From the NCBI GenBank assembly GCA_009829735.1, contig CM020620.1, forward strand, positions 15,411,186 through 15,475,185: 64,000 nucleotides of DNA, read 5' to 3'. The position numbers and the translations under genes were made by a program. Below the pieces are notes generated by a model that searched no databases, had not been told where the DNA came from, and saw only the letters and a list, made by a program, of their open reading frames with translations. Origin of the DNA: Pyropia yezoensis (Eukaryota; Rhodophyta; Bangiophyceae; Bangiales; Bangiaceae). Shown here piece after piece: positions 22,380 through 33,577 of this stretch (the first letter of the stretch is position 1; every line of letters starts with the position of its first letter).

Positions 22380-23565
22380 CACCACCACCACACCACCACC
22401 ACTGGCGCGCGGCGCATCGGCCCGCGTGGCCCGCCGGTGGTGTCGGCTCGCCACACTGCCGCGCCACGGGCCGGGCCGGCCGGCCGACCGCCGGGGGGGG
22501 GGCGGGGGGGGGGGGGGGGGGGGGGGAGTGGGTGCGAGCGGTGGGGTGGCAAAAAGGCCCCAGTGGGCGGGGGTGGTAAGTGGTGGTGGTGGTGGTGGTG
22601 GTGGGGGGGGGGGGGGCCAGCCGCCGCCGCCGCCCGCCGCGCGCGCCGCCGCTGCTGCCGCCGCCGCCGCCGTCGCCGTTGCCGTCGTTGCCGCCGAGTG
22701 GCCCGCACCTCCCCCCCCCCCCCCCACCCGCACTGCCGCCGCGGCTCACCGCCCGCGTCTGTGCGGGGCGGCCGTCGGTGCGCGCGGAGGAGGGGGGGGG
22801 GGGTGGGCCCGGCCGGTTGCCTTTGCGTGGCCGACCGTGTGCGCCGCCGCTCGAGGTTGACCACTGGGGGGGGGGGGGGGGGGGGGTGTGAGGGGAGGGG
22901 AGCAGAGGGGAAGGGGAGGGGAGGGGAGCAGAGGGGAGGGGAGGGGAGGGGAGGGGAGGGGAGGGGAGGGGAGGGGAGGAGAGAGAGCAGAGGAAAGGGA
23001 ACGGGAGAGAGGTGGGGGGGGGGGGGGGGGGGGGGGTGGCGCTCGCCGCGGCCGCGCACGCTGACGGGGTTGGTGGCTGGTGGTGTGTGGGAGACGACGC
23101 GGCGTTGCGACGGCGGCCGCCACAGCGGTCGCGGCGGCTCCGCGGCCGCCGCGCGCGCGCGCGCGCGCGCGTACGCGCACACCCCCCAACGGCCGCCGTG
23201 TACTTTGTGCCGCCCCCGCGACGCGGCGCGCCCACCCCCCCGCCGCCGCACCCGCCCGCGCGGTCGCCGCCGCTGTCACCGCCGGCCGCGCCGCGTGGCA
23301 CCCGGCACGTCATCTGGGGAGGTGCCGCGGCGTGGCTGGCCCCCCCCCCCCCCCGCCCCCCCCCCCCCCGTTGCTTCCCCCGCTTGCGGCCTTACCCGCC
23401 CTTGGTGCGTCGCCGCGCCGCCGCCCCGACGCCGCCGGCGTGCCACACCTACCTCTGTCTGCCATCCGCGTCTGACCCCGGACAACACGCCCTTCCCTTC
23501 CGCCCCCCCCCCCCCCCCCCCCCCCGCCTTCTCTCTCTCCCCCCCCCCCCCCCCTTGCCACCATA
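21250..23565. repeat. Extreme homopolymer and microsatellite block upstream of the C2 gene
   Basis: The block contains a 63-base C run (21623-21685), a (CCCA)n run of about 18 units (21885-21957), GGGGA/GGGGAGCAGA repeats (about 22885-22982), a CGCG run (23152-23170), many other C or G runs of 14 or more, and a pyrimidine tract ending just before the ATG at 23566. All long open frames here are poly-Pro or poly-Gly shadows. The block sits where the promoter of the C2 gene should lie. Confidence 0.85.
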
Positions 23566-25041
23566 ATGGCTTGGTGGAGTAACACCTCCTCGCGGTACGT
23601 GGAGGTCAAGGTGGCGGCGTTTGGCCTCCGCGGCCGGCTGCTCGACCCGTTTGCGGCGCTCCTCACCCCCTCCTCCCCCGGCCACTGGGAGGAAGTAGCG
23701 CGGACGGAGATTGTCTACCACGACGCCAACCCCGCGTGGGTCACCTCCTTTGAGCTCCCCCTCCGCGACGCGTCGGACGCGACGCGCGCGTACAAGGTGG
23801 CCGTTGCGTCGTACGATGGCCGCAAGGGCGCGGAGCTGTCCAAGCACCCCCGCCTCGGCGGCGCGGACTTTACGCTGGACCGCATACTGGACAAGCGGGA
23901 CGGCGTCATTGAGCGGGTGCTCCGGGATAAGACGGGCAAGGTGGATGAGCGCCTCGGCTGCCTCATCCTGTGTGGGGAGGTCATTACGCGCACGTCCCCG
24001 CCCCACATGTTTAACATTACGCTGGGCATTACGGCCGACGCGGACGCGGCGGGGCCGACGGGCCTCCACGGACCCGAGGTGACGGAGCCCCCGCCGCCGC
24101 GGCCACGCAAGAGCCGCCGCGCCAGCCTGCCCGTCGGCGCTGCGGCGGCGGGCAGGGGAGGGCGGGGGGGGGAGCCCCCCGGCCGCCCCTCCCGCCGCGC
24201 GTCGAAACGCATTTCGCGCGGCTCCATGGGCGCCCCCGCCGCGGTGGACGCCAAGGCCGCCTCGGCCGCGGCGGTCGCGTGCCTCCCCCCCGGCCGCAAG
24301 GTCTTTTACGTCCTCTACCGCGCGATTGTCAATGGGGTGGCCGACGAGGACTGGACGCCCGTCTACCGGTCCGAGGTGATTTCGTGTGCGGCCCGCGACG
24401 GCCTGTCGGCCACCAGCTGGGAATGCGCGTCGCTGTCGGCCGAGCGGCTGTATGGGAACAATGAGAACCGGGGGCTCCGGTTTGAGTTTTTCCACTATGG
24501 CGACGTGGCGACGGGCGGGCACGTGCCGCTGGGCTTTGTCCAAACGTCCGCGTCGGCTTTCAAGTTTGCGCGCCCAGGCGGCAAGCTCTTTATGGTGCCC
24601 GTCCCGTTGAGCGGCCTCAAGCGCGGCGTCGTGTCGCTGGATACGCTCAAGCTGGGGCTGGCCAGCCGCAAGGGCGGCCTCAGCTCTGTGTTTATCCTCC
24701 ACGCGAGCAGCTTTGTGTGGGGCCGCCGCTCTGCGTTTGGCGGGGTGGACCCGGTGTGGATGGACAACTGGGTGGATCGCGACGCGTACGGTCGGAAGCG
24801 TGTCATTGGGATGGAGGAGGAGGAGGATATGGCGGCGGGCAGCGGCGACGATGAGGATGGGGAGGACCCACCAGGCGGCAGCGACGGCGAGGGCGCCGAC
24901 GGCAAGGAGAACCAAAAGACGCCCAAGGATATGCCCAAGGTGATGCCCCGGGGCATTAGCTACATGGGCAGCCGCGCCAAGCGCCTTGAGTCTGCGCGCG
25001 ACGTGACCGCCGTCGCGGACCAAGGCAAGAAGACCCCTTGA
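23566..25041 (+). CDS. Copine-like tandem C2-domain protein
   Basis: The 491-residue single-exon protein has two C2-like modules in the order seen in copines, which bind membranes in response to calcium. The first (about residues 8-150) contains WEEVARTEIVYHDANPAW and KVAVASYDGR, and ends in LGGADFTLDRIL, like the copine C2A signature LGG..TL..I. The second (about 245-345) has FYVLYRAI, VYRSEVISC and a long variable strand, ending GHVPLGFVQTSASAFK. A basic Arg/Ser/Pro linker separates them. The copine von Willebrand A domain is absent. Instead there is a DPVWMDNWVDRDAYGRKR segment, an acidic Glu/Asp/Gly tract and a Lys-rich end. Aspartates of the usual calcium loops are sparse in the first module, so calcium binding is doubtful. 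ATG 23566 follows a pyrimidine tract and is the first in frame. I am sure of the C2 fold and less sure of the copine link. Confidence 0.75.
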   Translation: MAWWSNTSSRYVEVKVAAFGLRGRLLDPFAALLTPSSPGHWEEVARTEIVYHDANPAWVTSFELPLRDASDATRAYKVAVASYDGRKGAELSKHPRLGGADFTLDRILDKRDGVIERVLRDKTGKVDERLGCLILCGEVITRTSPPHMFNITLGITADADAAGPTGLHGPEVTEPPPPRPRKSRRASLPVGAAAAGRGGRGGEPPGRPSRRASKRISRGSMGAPAAVDAKAASAAAVACLPPGRKVFYVLYRAIVNGVADEDWTPVYRSEVISCAARDGLSATSWECASLSAERLYGNNENRGLRFEFFHYGDVATGGHVPLGFVQTSASAFKFARPGGKLFMVPVPLSGLKRGVVSLDTLKLGLASRKGGLSSVFILHASSFVWGRRSAFGGVDPVWMDNWVDRDAYGRKRVIGMEEEEDMAAGSGDDEDGEDPPGGSDGEGADGKENQKTPKDMPKVMPRGISYMGSRAKRLESARDVTAVADQGKKTP

Positions 25042-25058
25042 GAGGGGTCGTCTTGCCT
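25023..25058 (+). other. 16-bp hairpin with the stop codon in its loop
   Basis: Arms 25023-25038 and 25043-25058 pair at 15 of 16 positions. The four-base loop, TGAG, contains the TGA stop of the C2 gene (25039-25041). The AATAAA signal lies nine bases beyond the hairpin. Confidence 0.9.
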
Positions 25059-25066
25059 CTTGAACG

Positions 25067-25072
25067 AATAAA
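25067..25072 (+). terminator. Poly(A) signal AATAAA of the C2 gene
   Basis: A canonical AATAAA lies 26 bases past the stop codon in a short A-rich stretch, in otherwise GC-rich DNA. It supports the gene end and orientation. Confidence 0.6.
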
Positions 25073-27088
25073 TTAAAACCACCTCTGCCGCTCCCCCCGA
25101 CCCTCGCGCGCCGGTGGGGCATCCCCCGCTTACAAGCTTGACGCACGCCCCAGACCACAGCCGCCGCCGCCGCCGACGTTGGCGCAACGGCCGCTACCGC
25201 GGTGCTCGGTGACCATGATGGCGGGGGGGGGGGGGGGGGGGGGGGGGGGATGTGGTGGCCAACAGCGGGGGCCCTGCGCCCATCCGTCGCGGAGCGCAGC
25301 AGGCGTTTCGCAGTTGGAGGTGAATAAACAAAGCTAGAGCCCTCCTCCCGACCGCCGCTGGTCCGGGAGGAGTCCCCGCGGGCACCCCTGGCCACCCGGC
25401 GTATGTGCCAACCGGGCTGGTGTACCACTGGGAGGCGGGGGCGCCGGGCGGATCGGTTGTTGTCCAGGGAGGCAGCTAACAGGCGCATGCGCGCCAGCGG
25501 CGCGAGGATCGTGCCGCCCCGGCGTTTCCCAGGCCGGAGGGGGGAGGGGGTGACGCGAGCCTGCCGCGGGCGCCGGCTGGCCAGCCGGGCAACCGGCGGG
25601 TCGAGTCATCCCCGGGCGACGCCCCCCCATCTACCGTGGGCATCAGGGTGGTGCGGCCGACGGCGGCGCCCCTTGGGCGCCGCGACCCATGTTGTGGATT
25701 GGGGCGGAGCAGGCCCAAGTACTTGGCCTACCCTACCCCGTCCACGGGGCACGTGGCAGTGGACCGGCGGGGTGGACCAGCAACGGTGGGTGGTCCGCAG
25801 GGGGGTGGGTGTCGGGCGGACGTGGGTGTGGCGGGCAGGTGTTGGGCCCCCCATTGGGGGCTTGCAAGCCGAGTGTGCGGGGGGCCCACACTGTACCCAT
25901 GTGTGGGGTGACGAGTGCAAGGCCGGCGAGGGTGATGAGCGTGGCAGGGCGTACGCCCTGCTCACGTCACGCTGGGGGCGACTTTCGGGCGAGAGTGAGG
26001 CCCGGCGAGAGAGCGCGTGAGGACCGGCAATTCGAGTGTCTTTGCGGGGGAGCCCCACGAGGGGGGCCCCAGGAGAGTTGCGGGGGGGTGCCGCACGGCT
26101 AGCTGCCTGGACCGTACGGACGGGGCAGCAACTCCCGCTCCGCCCGGGGCGGGGAGGGGGGCGCCACGATGCGGGAGGCGCACGGTGCACTGCCTGCTGA
26201 GGGCGGGCGCTCCCTGAAGGGTTGCTCAAGTGTGAGGCACGGGGGGGTCGCCCTGGAGTCCTAAGAAAGGCGAACGATTTGCGTTGACCACGGTTCCTCT
26301 CGCAGCGGTCAAGGAGGGGCGCGCGGTGCACGCGGCACGCACGCAGGTGGGCAGCTGGCCCACCTTCCCCCACTTTCCACAACAACCCAGGTCTGGGTGT
26401 GGAAAGTAGAGAGAGAGGTGTTAGGATCGGGTGTGCTAAAAGGGCAGTACGGAACGGCCGCAGGCGTTTGTAGCTGGTGAGTGGGCATGGACGGGTGTGA
26501 GACAGCATAGTATCTTTGTCTTTTTTTTCTTGGCCATGACAACGGGCGCGGGCGACTCTCACGGGTCTGGCAAAACAGAATACAAGCGGCTCCGCCCAGG
26601 TGCCCCACTGCAGTGGGGCGACGGCCGTGGGCGCGGAGCGCGATGCTGCGCGCACGCGGGGCGCTCACGCCGCCGCCGCCGCCGCCGCCGCCACCGTGAC
26701 AGCGGCGGCGGCGGTGGCAGACGTCCAGGGGGCGGCGGCAACTTGCCTTTGAACGCCGCGGCGCCCCCCCCCCCCCCCCAGCAGGCACCCGCGCGCGCAT
26801 GCCCACCGCCGCCACGTCGGCGGCGTCGGCTCCCCACACTCCCCCCTCCCCCCCCGCCCCCACCACCTCGACCACCGTCACCCCGCTTGGATAGGCACTG
26901 CCGCACACCGCATTCACTGTGCCGCCGCCGGAGGTGCCGCCGGGGGAGAGCAGCAGCAGCCCGTTCCGCCATCCCCCCCCGCTGCCCGGTCGCCGCCGCG
27001 GTCGTCACCGCCGCCACCGCAAAGGGCGGGTGAGGCCGTCGGGCCGGGCCGCCCACTGAAGGCGGGTGACCCCCCGGGCACACCCCCA
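25073..27088. other. No supported gene
   Basis: This is GC-rich DNA with a G run (about 25227-25249), a C run (26766-26780), a (GCC)n patch near 26670-26710 and long antiparallel open frames (for example 25606-26655 minus). The frames have no recognisable domain and biased composition. Confidence 0.4.
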
Positions 27089-27726
27089 GCGCAGCACTGC
27101 TTATCGCCTGTCAAAATTTTCTTGCTTTTTTGGGAAATGTTCGAGCAAAAACCTGCATAAAACCTGCATCGACCCCCGCTCAAGGCATCATAGACACCGC
27201 TTTTACTCCCGTTTCTCGCTTTCTGCCCATAACAGCTCGGGCGATTGGTGGTCGCCACCTCCCTTGGTATGACCGGAAGCGCTCGGGGCAGGAGAGCACT
27301 CTCGTGAAGCGCAAAGAAGCGACCGACCATCGCTACGCTTGTGAGCAATGTTTAAACAAACGCGTTTAAAAATCGCGCAATCTCTCGTACTGGTTAAGCA
27401 AAAACCTGCGCGACGACAGCTTTCGAGGGTCTGCACGGAAAAATCTCTCCGCCTTGCTCGACATCTACAACGTGAATTCTGACCAATGGAACGCTCCGTC
27501 CAGCAAACAGCAGCGCCACGGCTGTTGTCATTAGTTGACAGAACACCGACAGCGGCCGTCATCCTGGGGGAGATTCTTTGGCCTCAGCCCATCCCCTCGA
27601 TCAGAAAAGCAAAGTTCTGCTCGAGCCGTTCATTTTCGTGCTCGAGCAGAGCAAGAATTTGCACAACGAAGCAAGATCTGGCCAAAATCGGGCTTGTATC
27701 TTGACAGGGGATAAGCACTGCTGCGC
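27089..27726. mobile_element. MITE-like non-autonomous DNA transposon, 638 bp
   Basis: The 29-bp termini 27089-27117 and 27698-27726 are inverted repeats with 26 of 29 matches, core GCAGCA(C/G)TGCTTATC. The interior is AT-richer than its surroundings, has no long ORF, and repeats the motif GCAAAAACCTGC (near 27142 and 27397). Short inner inverted motifs with CTCGAGC lie near 27620-27645. No clear target-site duplication is visible at these exact ends. The termini do not match the transposase locus at the left of the window as far as I can see. Confidence 0.75.
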
Positions 27727-28815
27727 AGTGGCGGCCGGTTGCGGTCGACGTGGCCCGGGGCGGTGGCAAGGACCGGCCGCGGCGACCCTACAAAAAAAAA
27801 ACACCTCGATATCCAGGTTTTACGACCTCGATATCTAAGTTTCGTCCTTGATAGCGAGGTTTGTGGATCGCGCCACGAGTCTGCTCGTTGCGAAGTCTCG
27901 GAGGCAGGCTACATATAGACTCCCCAGGCCGGGATCTGTCCGAGCTGGTGTCGAAACGTGGCCCATTCAGGCCAGCAAGGGTCATGGACTGAGCGTGGGA
28001 CTTCCTGGACGCTTCCGGGAGCCTCCAGCGCTGCTCCAAGCGTTGTGGCTCTCCGACCTCACGTCTGGCACGTGTCTGTCGGACAGATGTCTCGGACTTC
28101 AAAATATATTTGGGGAACTTGGGAAGTAGCCGTGACTGCTCGTTGTTGGAGAACGGGAACAACGTGTTCCAGCGCTCCGCATGCGCCACGACGGCGTCAT
28201 CTGGCTTTCCTGCACGCACATGTGAACGCTCTTTCCAACGTGCTTCCTTTTGTGCCGAGCACACCACCGTCATGGCTCGAGTCAAGCGGTCGTCCACCAG
28301 TGAGCGGCAACCACAGACACGTACGTTATCACCTGCACTGGGGGACACGGCGGGCAGGCTTGCACACATTTAGGCGCGTTGCGACGCGGCGTGCCCTTTG
28401 TCATGCTCCTCTCCGACGTCCCTGTCCCGGCCAGTACTGACCTCCCCTACCAGCATTCTACGCCACTTCTTGCTCTGCGTGCCTTTGACGGTTGCATGTC
28501 TAGACGCGAGCGCCATCCGCGCGGCCGCCACGGTCGCTGCCAGACTGCCTGCCGGCAATGCAGGCTCGGCACCTCCCCCATCCCCCCCCCCCCTCCCCCC
28601 GCTCAACTGCATACCTGCCCCTTTGCTTGTCAAGCAAATGGCTCGGAGCTTGTGCTCGACGCTGCAACGGACGAGGCCGTGCCCATTGACCCCCACGCGA
28701 CCGTTCTTCAACGGCAGGCCGAGATGCCACGCCAGATTGGGGGGCGCGGCGGGGACGCCGTCTGTTACTGCTCCCGAAAGGAATGCCGGTTCAAGTGTGC
28801 TAAGCTTTACAGACC
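27727..28815. other. No supported gene; short CGATATC repeats
   Basis: Near 27797-27855, ACCTCGATATC occurs twice, with a diverged third copy (CCTTGATAGCGAGGTTT). A 193-residue minus frame (27788-28369) and plus frames at 28379-28826 have no recognised domain. A Cys cluster (CYCSRKECRFKC) near 28770-28800 may belong to the transposase remnant downstream. Confidence 0.35.
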
Positions 28816-29880
28816 GTGAGCCATGAACAGGCTGAGGGCATTGCGTCCACCTTTTTGAACTTCTTCGCCGCTTGTCGCGTGCCCTTTGCTCTGGCTGAGC
28901 ACCCTGCGATCAATGACTTTCTTAAGGAACTGCGACCTGCATATGTCTTGCAGAAGCCCAATCTACACGGAATCACCTCCCAGGCCCTCTCCTGGACAGA
29001 CAGTACGCGCACATCAGAGCTTGCGTCTTGCGGTGCCGTGTCTGAAGGAGTGCATCTCGAGAGAAGCCGCTGTTTCTTCTCATGTACGCCAGCATCTGCG
29101 GCTGCTGGCAGCTTGCACGCGGGAGCAGGTCACGTACGACGAAACCCTGGATCTCCAGGCCGCTGCGTAACAGCGCACGGCGATAGCCTACATGTCGTCC
29201 AGCACGACAAGACTCCTCTGCTCGGAAATGGCTAATTATATGCGCCCGCAACCAGCCCGCTTCGAGGAATCTGCTCGAGCGCGACAATGGGACGGAGCTG
29301 TCAGGCCTGGTAAAGACGCAGGACCAGGCAGCCCGTGATGAGCTGGCTACCATTCTACGCGCGGCCGAGTCCACTGCCGTCGCCCGCGACTGGGCGACGG
29401 CGAGCCGCATCCTCAACCCTGTCGGTGTCTACCGCCGCCTCTTTGACTGCAAGCGCCGCCGGCTGTCGCTGGTGCTCGCCGACACGCGCAGGGCGAAGGC
29501 CAGCATGGTGGCCATGGAGAGCACATCTCGATTGTGCGGGAGAGCGGGCACGGCGTCCTCCGTGGTGCTTGCGCAGCTCTGTTCCGCCGTACGAAATCGC
29601 ATGTCTGGGCCGTCAGACCGCAGGCTGCGCGTTCTTCTCCGGGCAGACATCCCCTACCTGCATGCGTTGTTGGACCCAAAGGTATACGACTCCCGCGCCG
29701 TCCCTAAGGCCGACCAGGTGTAACGCGCCTTTCAAGCCATTCGCACCAACTTTTTAAGCTCCCTGGACGTGTTTTCCGCCGCCCAGCTGGTCCAAATCTC
29801 CGAGAACGAGCCCATGCATCTCTTGCGGGAGCAACGACCCCTCAGGCGACCTCCCAGGCGCCCTCCCTGGCGGCCCCGCC
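28816..29880 (+). pseudogene. Decayed hAT-type transposase
   Basis: Pieces in different plus frames resemble hAT/DUF659 transposases in the expected order. The first (28816-28980) reads FFAACRVPFALAEHPAIN then FLKELRPAYVLQKPNL, like the conserved stretch before the catalytic domain. The second, in another frame from about 29286, includes RRRLSLVLADTRRAKASM, like the hAT TRF/W..M motif region. It continues with IPYLHALLDPKVYDSRA up to a TAA near 29721, then in the same frame RAFQAIRTNFLSS. Frame changes and stops show the gene is dead. No terminal repeats were identified. The match is by eye and moderate. The catalytic residues and the C-terminal dimerisation domain are not assignable. Confidence 0.45.
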
Positions 29881-31345
29881 CAACGGGTCAAATGTCAGCA
29901 TGCACCCGGCCTATACCGGGGCGCCCCATGGCAACCGCGCCAACGATAATCCCTCGAAAGGAAAGCGAGCGAAAGCCCAGCACGCACAGATACAATCGGC
30001 GCGAGAAACCAAGTAGGTGAAAACGGGTGAAAAGCACACAAACACGCAAGGTAAGCGGAAAAGAGACAAATCCATGGAGAAACAGTCAAGTACAAAGCCA
30101 ACAAGTCCAGCGTGTGCAACCGCCTCCCGTGGTCGATGCGCCACCGGCAGGTACTCAGGCCCGACCCTCCTCAACGGCCGACCAGTGTCCCATTGCCACC
30201 GCGACGTTGGCTCACGGCTCTCCGCGCGCGGCAACGATGGTCACGAACGCAGTGGGAAACCAGGTCGCCCCGTGGGCAACGAGCACCTCAAACGCGACAC
30301 CCATCACAAGGTCATTACAAACAGGCTGCTGACAGTTGTCCATTCACTCATGAAGCCTTAAAACAGCAGGTCTCAACCGCATCGACTGCGCCCATGAGCC
30401 CTGGTATGTCGCACCTAATTGGCAGAAGGCACTTGTTCCTTAACCTCTACGCCTTGAAGAGTCCAACACAGGATGTGGACATGTACACTTTCTTGGGAAG
30501 GCGAAGTCGATAATGACTCGCTTTTTCAAGTAGGAATTCGCAGTTCTTGCGATTGATGCACGAGGAAGCTCGTCAGCCATCCGGCAAGCACCCTGTCACG
30601 TGAGCGGCCATGAGAGGCATCACAGCACTCTCTCTCGTGCACATTGGGCACACGCAACATTTGCTACATCCGCCAGCAGCCCAACCCTTGCGGCCACGGT
30701 GTAGCTGTGACACACACAGGCGACAAGTCGCCAATGTGTGCTGTTGGCCAAGCTCAAGCTTGTAACGCGCTGCTTGCTGCTTTGCCGCCTCTTTGCATTT
30801 GCTTGGACGGCCTCTCCGTCGGCTGCAGCGCGCTCGGCCTCGATCCGGGCTCGGTCTGCTTCCAGCAGGTCAGTTGCGCTGAACAGACGACGCTTCTTCG
30901 CGGCAGCGTGACCTCCGACGGTTTGCCAGTGCGCATCATGCTCATCGTAGGTGGGCCGTATCACCGCAGCAGGTGCCGCTCGCGCGCTCTCTGACGCGCA
31001 GTTGGAAGGCAGGATCAGCTCCTGGTTGACGCGGGCTAGGTGTAGCACCCGCTCCCAGTCCCACGGCACAAGGCCAATAGACGAGGCAGGAATTGCACAA
31101 AACAGCTTCCGCCGAAATTCTGGGGAGAGCTAGCTGAGGAAACTGCAAGGGGGGGGGGGGGGGGGTGCGCAGGGCGGGGGGAGGGGGGGTGGGGGGGGGG
31201 GCATGTGGGGGACAGTCTGCGCACCGCTTGTGCCGATGAGATTCTGGCCATTTCTAGCATGATTTCACCCGTGCTGGCACCATGCGGCATCGCAGAGATT
31301 AGCGTGCAGTCTCTTGAGGAGCACTCTCGTGTTTGATGCGGCGTT
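29881..31345. other. No supported gene
   Basis: A minus-strand frame, 31069-30620, continuing upstream without an ATG to about 31130, encodes a fragment (IGLVPWDWERVLHLARVNQE then a Lys/Arg/Ala-rich helix). It looks protein-like, but I recognise no family and there is no proper start. G runs lie at 31148-31165 and near 31177-31201. Confidence 0.35.
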
Positions 31346-31388
31346 GGTTAGGGTTAGGGGTTAGGGTTAGGGTTAGTATTAGGGTTAG
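31346..31388 (+). repeat. Short interstitial TTAGGG-type tract
   Basis: About six GGTTAG/TTAGGG units occur in a row, with one extra G and one TATTAGGG variant. It lies between long unique flanks, so it is internal and not a chromosome end. Confidence 0.8.
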
Positions 31389-33577
31389 CGCTATATGCGC
31401 TATGCGGCGGGTTGATACGATCTGCCGTGGTCCGCGCGGGGACGAACTGTCGAGAATGCAGGCAGCTTCTACCTTGGTCTCCCACTTCGCCCTCTTCGCG
31501 CATCCGACCGGCATGGGCCTCCTTTGGGTGGGGCGCGCTGGCACGGTGTGGTGGCTTCTGAGGGTAAAATGCTGAAGCCATAGTTGCGGGGGTTGCTGGC
31601 GCAGTTACAGGTGCAAGGGGGGGGAGGGCAGCTGTCGGAAACATGGGCGTGGGCGCCTGGAGGCCGCTCATCACCAGTACGAGGTGCACCAGGAGGTGTC
31701 GGGGGGCTATGTACCTGGTGTGAGGTCCGCTTGGTGTCGCCGCGGGACAGCAGGTTGGGGAGGGCGCAGCTGGAGAAAATGTGCGGGCATTGTAGGGATG
31801 GAGAGGGTTCAGTGGGTGGGGAAGGCGCTGGTGGATTGGACTTGGCTACAGACACTGGGGAAGGGCTGAGTGGTGAGTGGAGGACGTTCCTTTTGTTGGT
31901 CGATGATCGTGGGGACACCGTTCGATTCTGGTGTGAGCTGCATTGAAAGCTTCTCAGATGGAGAGACGTCGCTGGCCTATGATCACCTGAAAGGTTGCCT
32001 CGGCGCGGCGTCTGACGCTGGTGCTTTCGCATAGAGAGAGCAGGGGTGGACATGGATGACGGCGGGTGGGAACAATTCGGATGTCATACAAATCAGACAA
32101 GAATACGACCAAGGCTCGTCTGTAAAGTGCCGCTGAGGAGCACGGCCGCTGTCCAAAGACAGCGCTTCTGCTGCCGCGACCATGGCATGCGAACTGGACG
32201 TGGCGGAGCGTAATGGGACGGCAACCACGAAGGAGAACGGCGTGAGGTGTCGCGGGGATGAAAAGGACTGCAGCATAGGTGGCCTCCGGCGCGCTCTTGT
32301 CGACAGTGCTGGGGACGGTGCGGCGTGATGAAGACGGCGTCACAGGAGTGCAGGGAAGCCCGCCACAACAAGGACGAAGGTAATGTCATCACAGACGGGT
32401 GGCTGGGACCTGGAAGGAACCGTTTCGAGGCACAGGAGCTATGTAGCCATCCCCCAGCACCCCACCGGAAGCGACGGAGGCCCCCAGAGCGCCCCGGGGG
32501 GGGGGGGGGGGGGGCGACCCCTGCGGGCGAGCCATATTTTCGGTAATTTCATCCGCCGTCGGACAATATTTCACGCTCGGGAGGGCGCTTTTTTCGGGCG
32601 CGAATCTGAGCGCCCCCCCTGGGGGGCGGGGGGGGGGGGCAGCCCAGATCGGCCAGGCAAACTCTTCAACATTTTGAGTGACTCTCGATTGCAGGAAATT
32701 GCATTTTAGTGCTTGCGGTTTGTTCGTAGTGTTGTCATTGGCCGGCCGATCGAAACGGCACGGCCTGTAGCACCTTTTGCACAGATCTTGTGGCTGCTAG
32801 TAGCCGGTGGCTGACTCTGAGGTGCACTGGTCACCTGGTATGCGCAGCTTGCCGCCCATCCATTGGCCGGCTTTTCACTCGATTAGGTACCCGCACTCAA
32901 GAGGCGTACTCGAGAGAAGCTTGCTTTCTCTTGCGTGTTCAGACACTGCAGGATGGGGGCTGTTGGATGCGTCTGGCACTCGTGTCCGTTGCATGTGTCT
33001 GGGGGCGAAGACATCCAGCACAGCCTCTCCGTCGGTGACCGCCGCGACCATGTCCTGGAGCATCTCCATTGTCGTTGGCGGGGACTCCATGTAGGCGACT
33101 GTACGGCGGGCGAAGATGGAGCGGGACGACACCACAATGGAATATACTTTTGAAATTACTTCCCGAAGCAGCGTATTACTTCCCCTCAACTCAATCTATT
33201 GAAACGGAGTGCGAAGCATTGAGTGTGGAACATGCCCGGCGTCCGCGAGTAGGGGGGACCACTCTGTCAAGGTGCCATTATGGCTGCCGAACTGTGTCTT
33301 GTGGTTGGTGGACAGGGGTCGTCAATTGATCAGCGGAAGTGCTCCCACCGCGCGGCGAGGAGGGCGAGAGCTGGAGTCGACCTCGGTTCTCTCGGCTGCA
33401 ACCCCTGCGCCTTGTCCTGTCCCCCCCCGTCTCTGCCCGTTCGACGGACCCCCTCACCAGCGGCGCTTCGTTCTCCGAGCTGCCCCGCCCCGTTGTCCCC
33501 CCCTGAGCCCTCACGTCCCCGCTTCTGCGTGAACTGGATTGTGCTCGGTTGCGGCCGTATCCTCCGGGCCCTCAAAG
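31389..33577. other. No supported gene
   Basis: This is mixed composition with G runs at 32497-32514 and near 32631. Frames at 31469-32053 (minus, Pro/Ser-rich) and 32875-33189 (minus) are unassigned. The last 200 bases form the putative promoter and 5' UTR of the LSMT-like gene, rich in C and pyrimidine. Confidence 0.4.

Noticed and set aside
21319..23582. Several 400-500-codon ORFs
   Set aside because: They consist of poly-Pro, poly-Gly and Arg repeats read from homopolymers and microsatellites.
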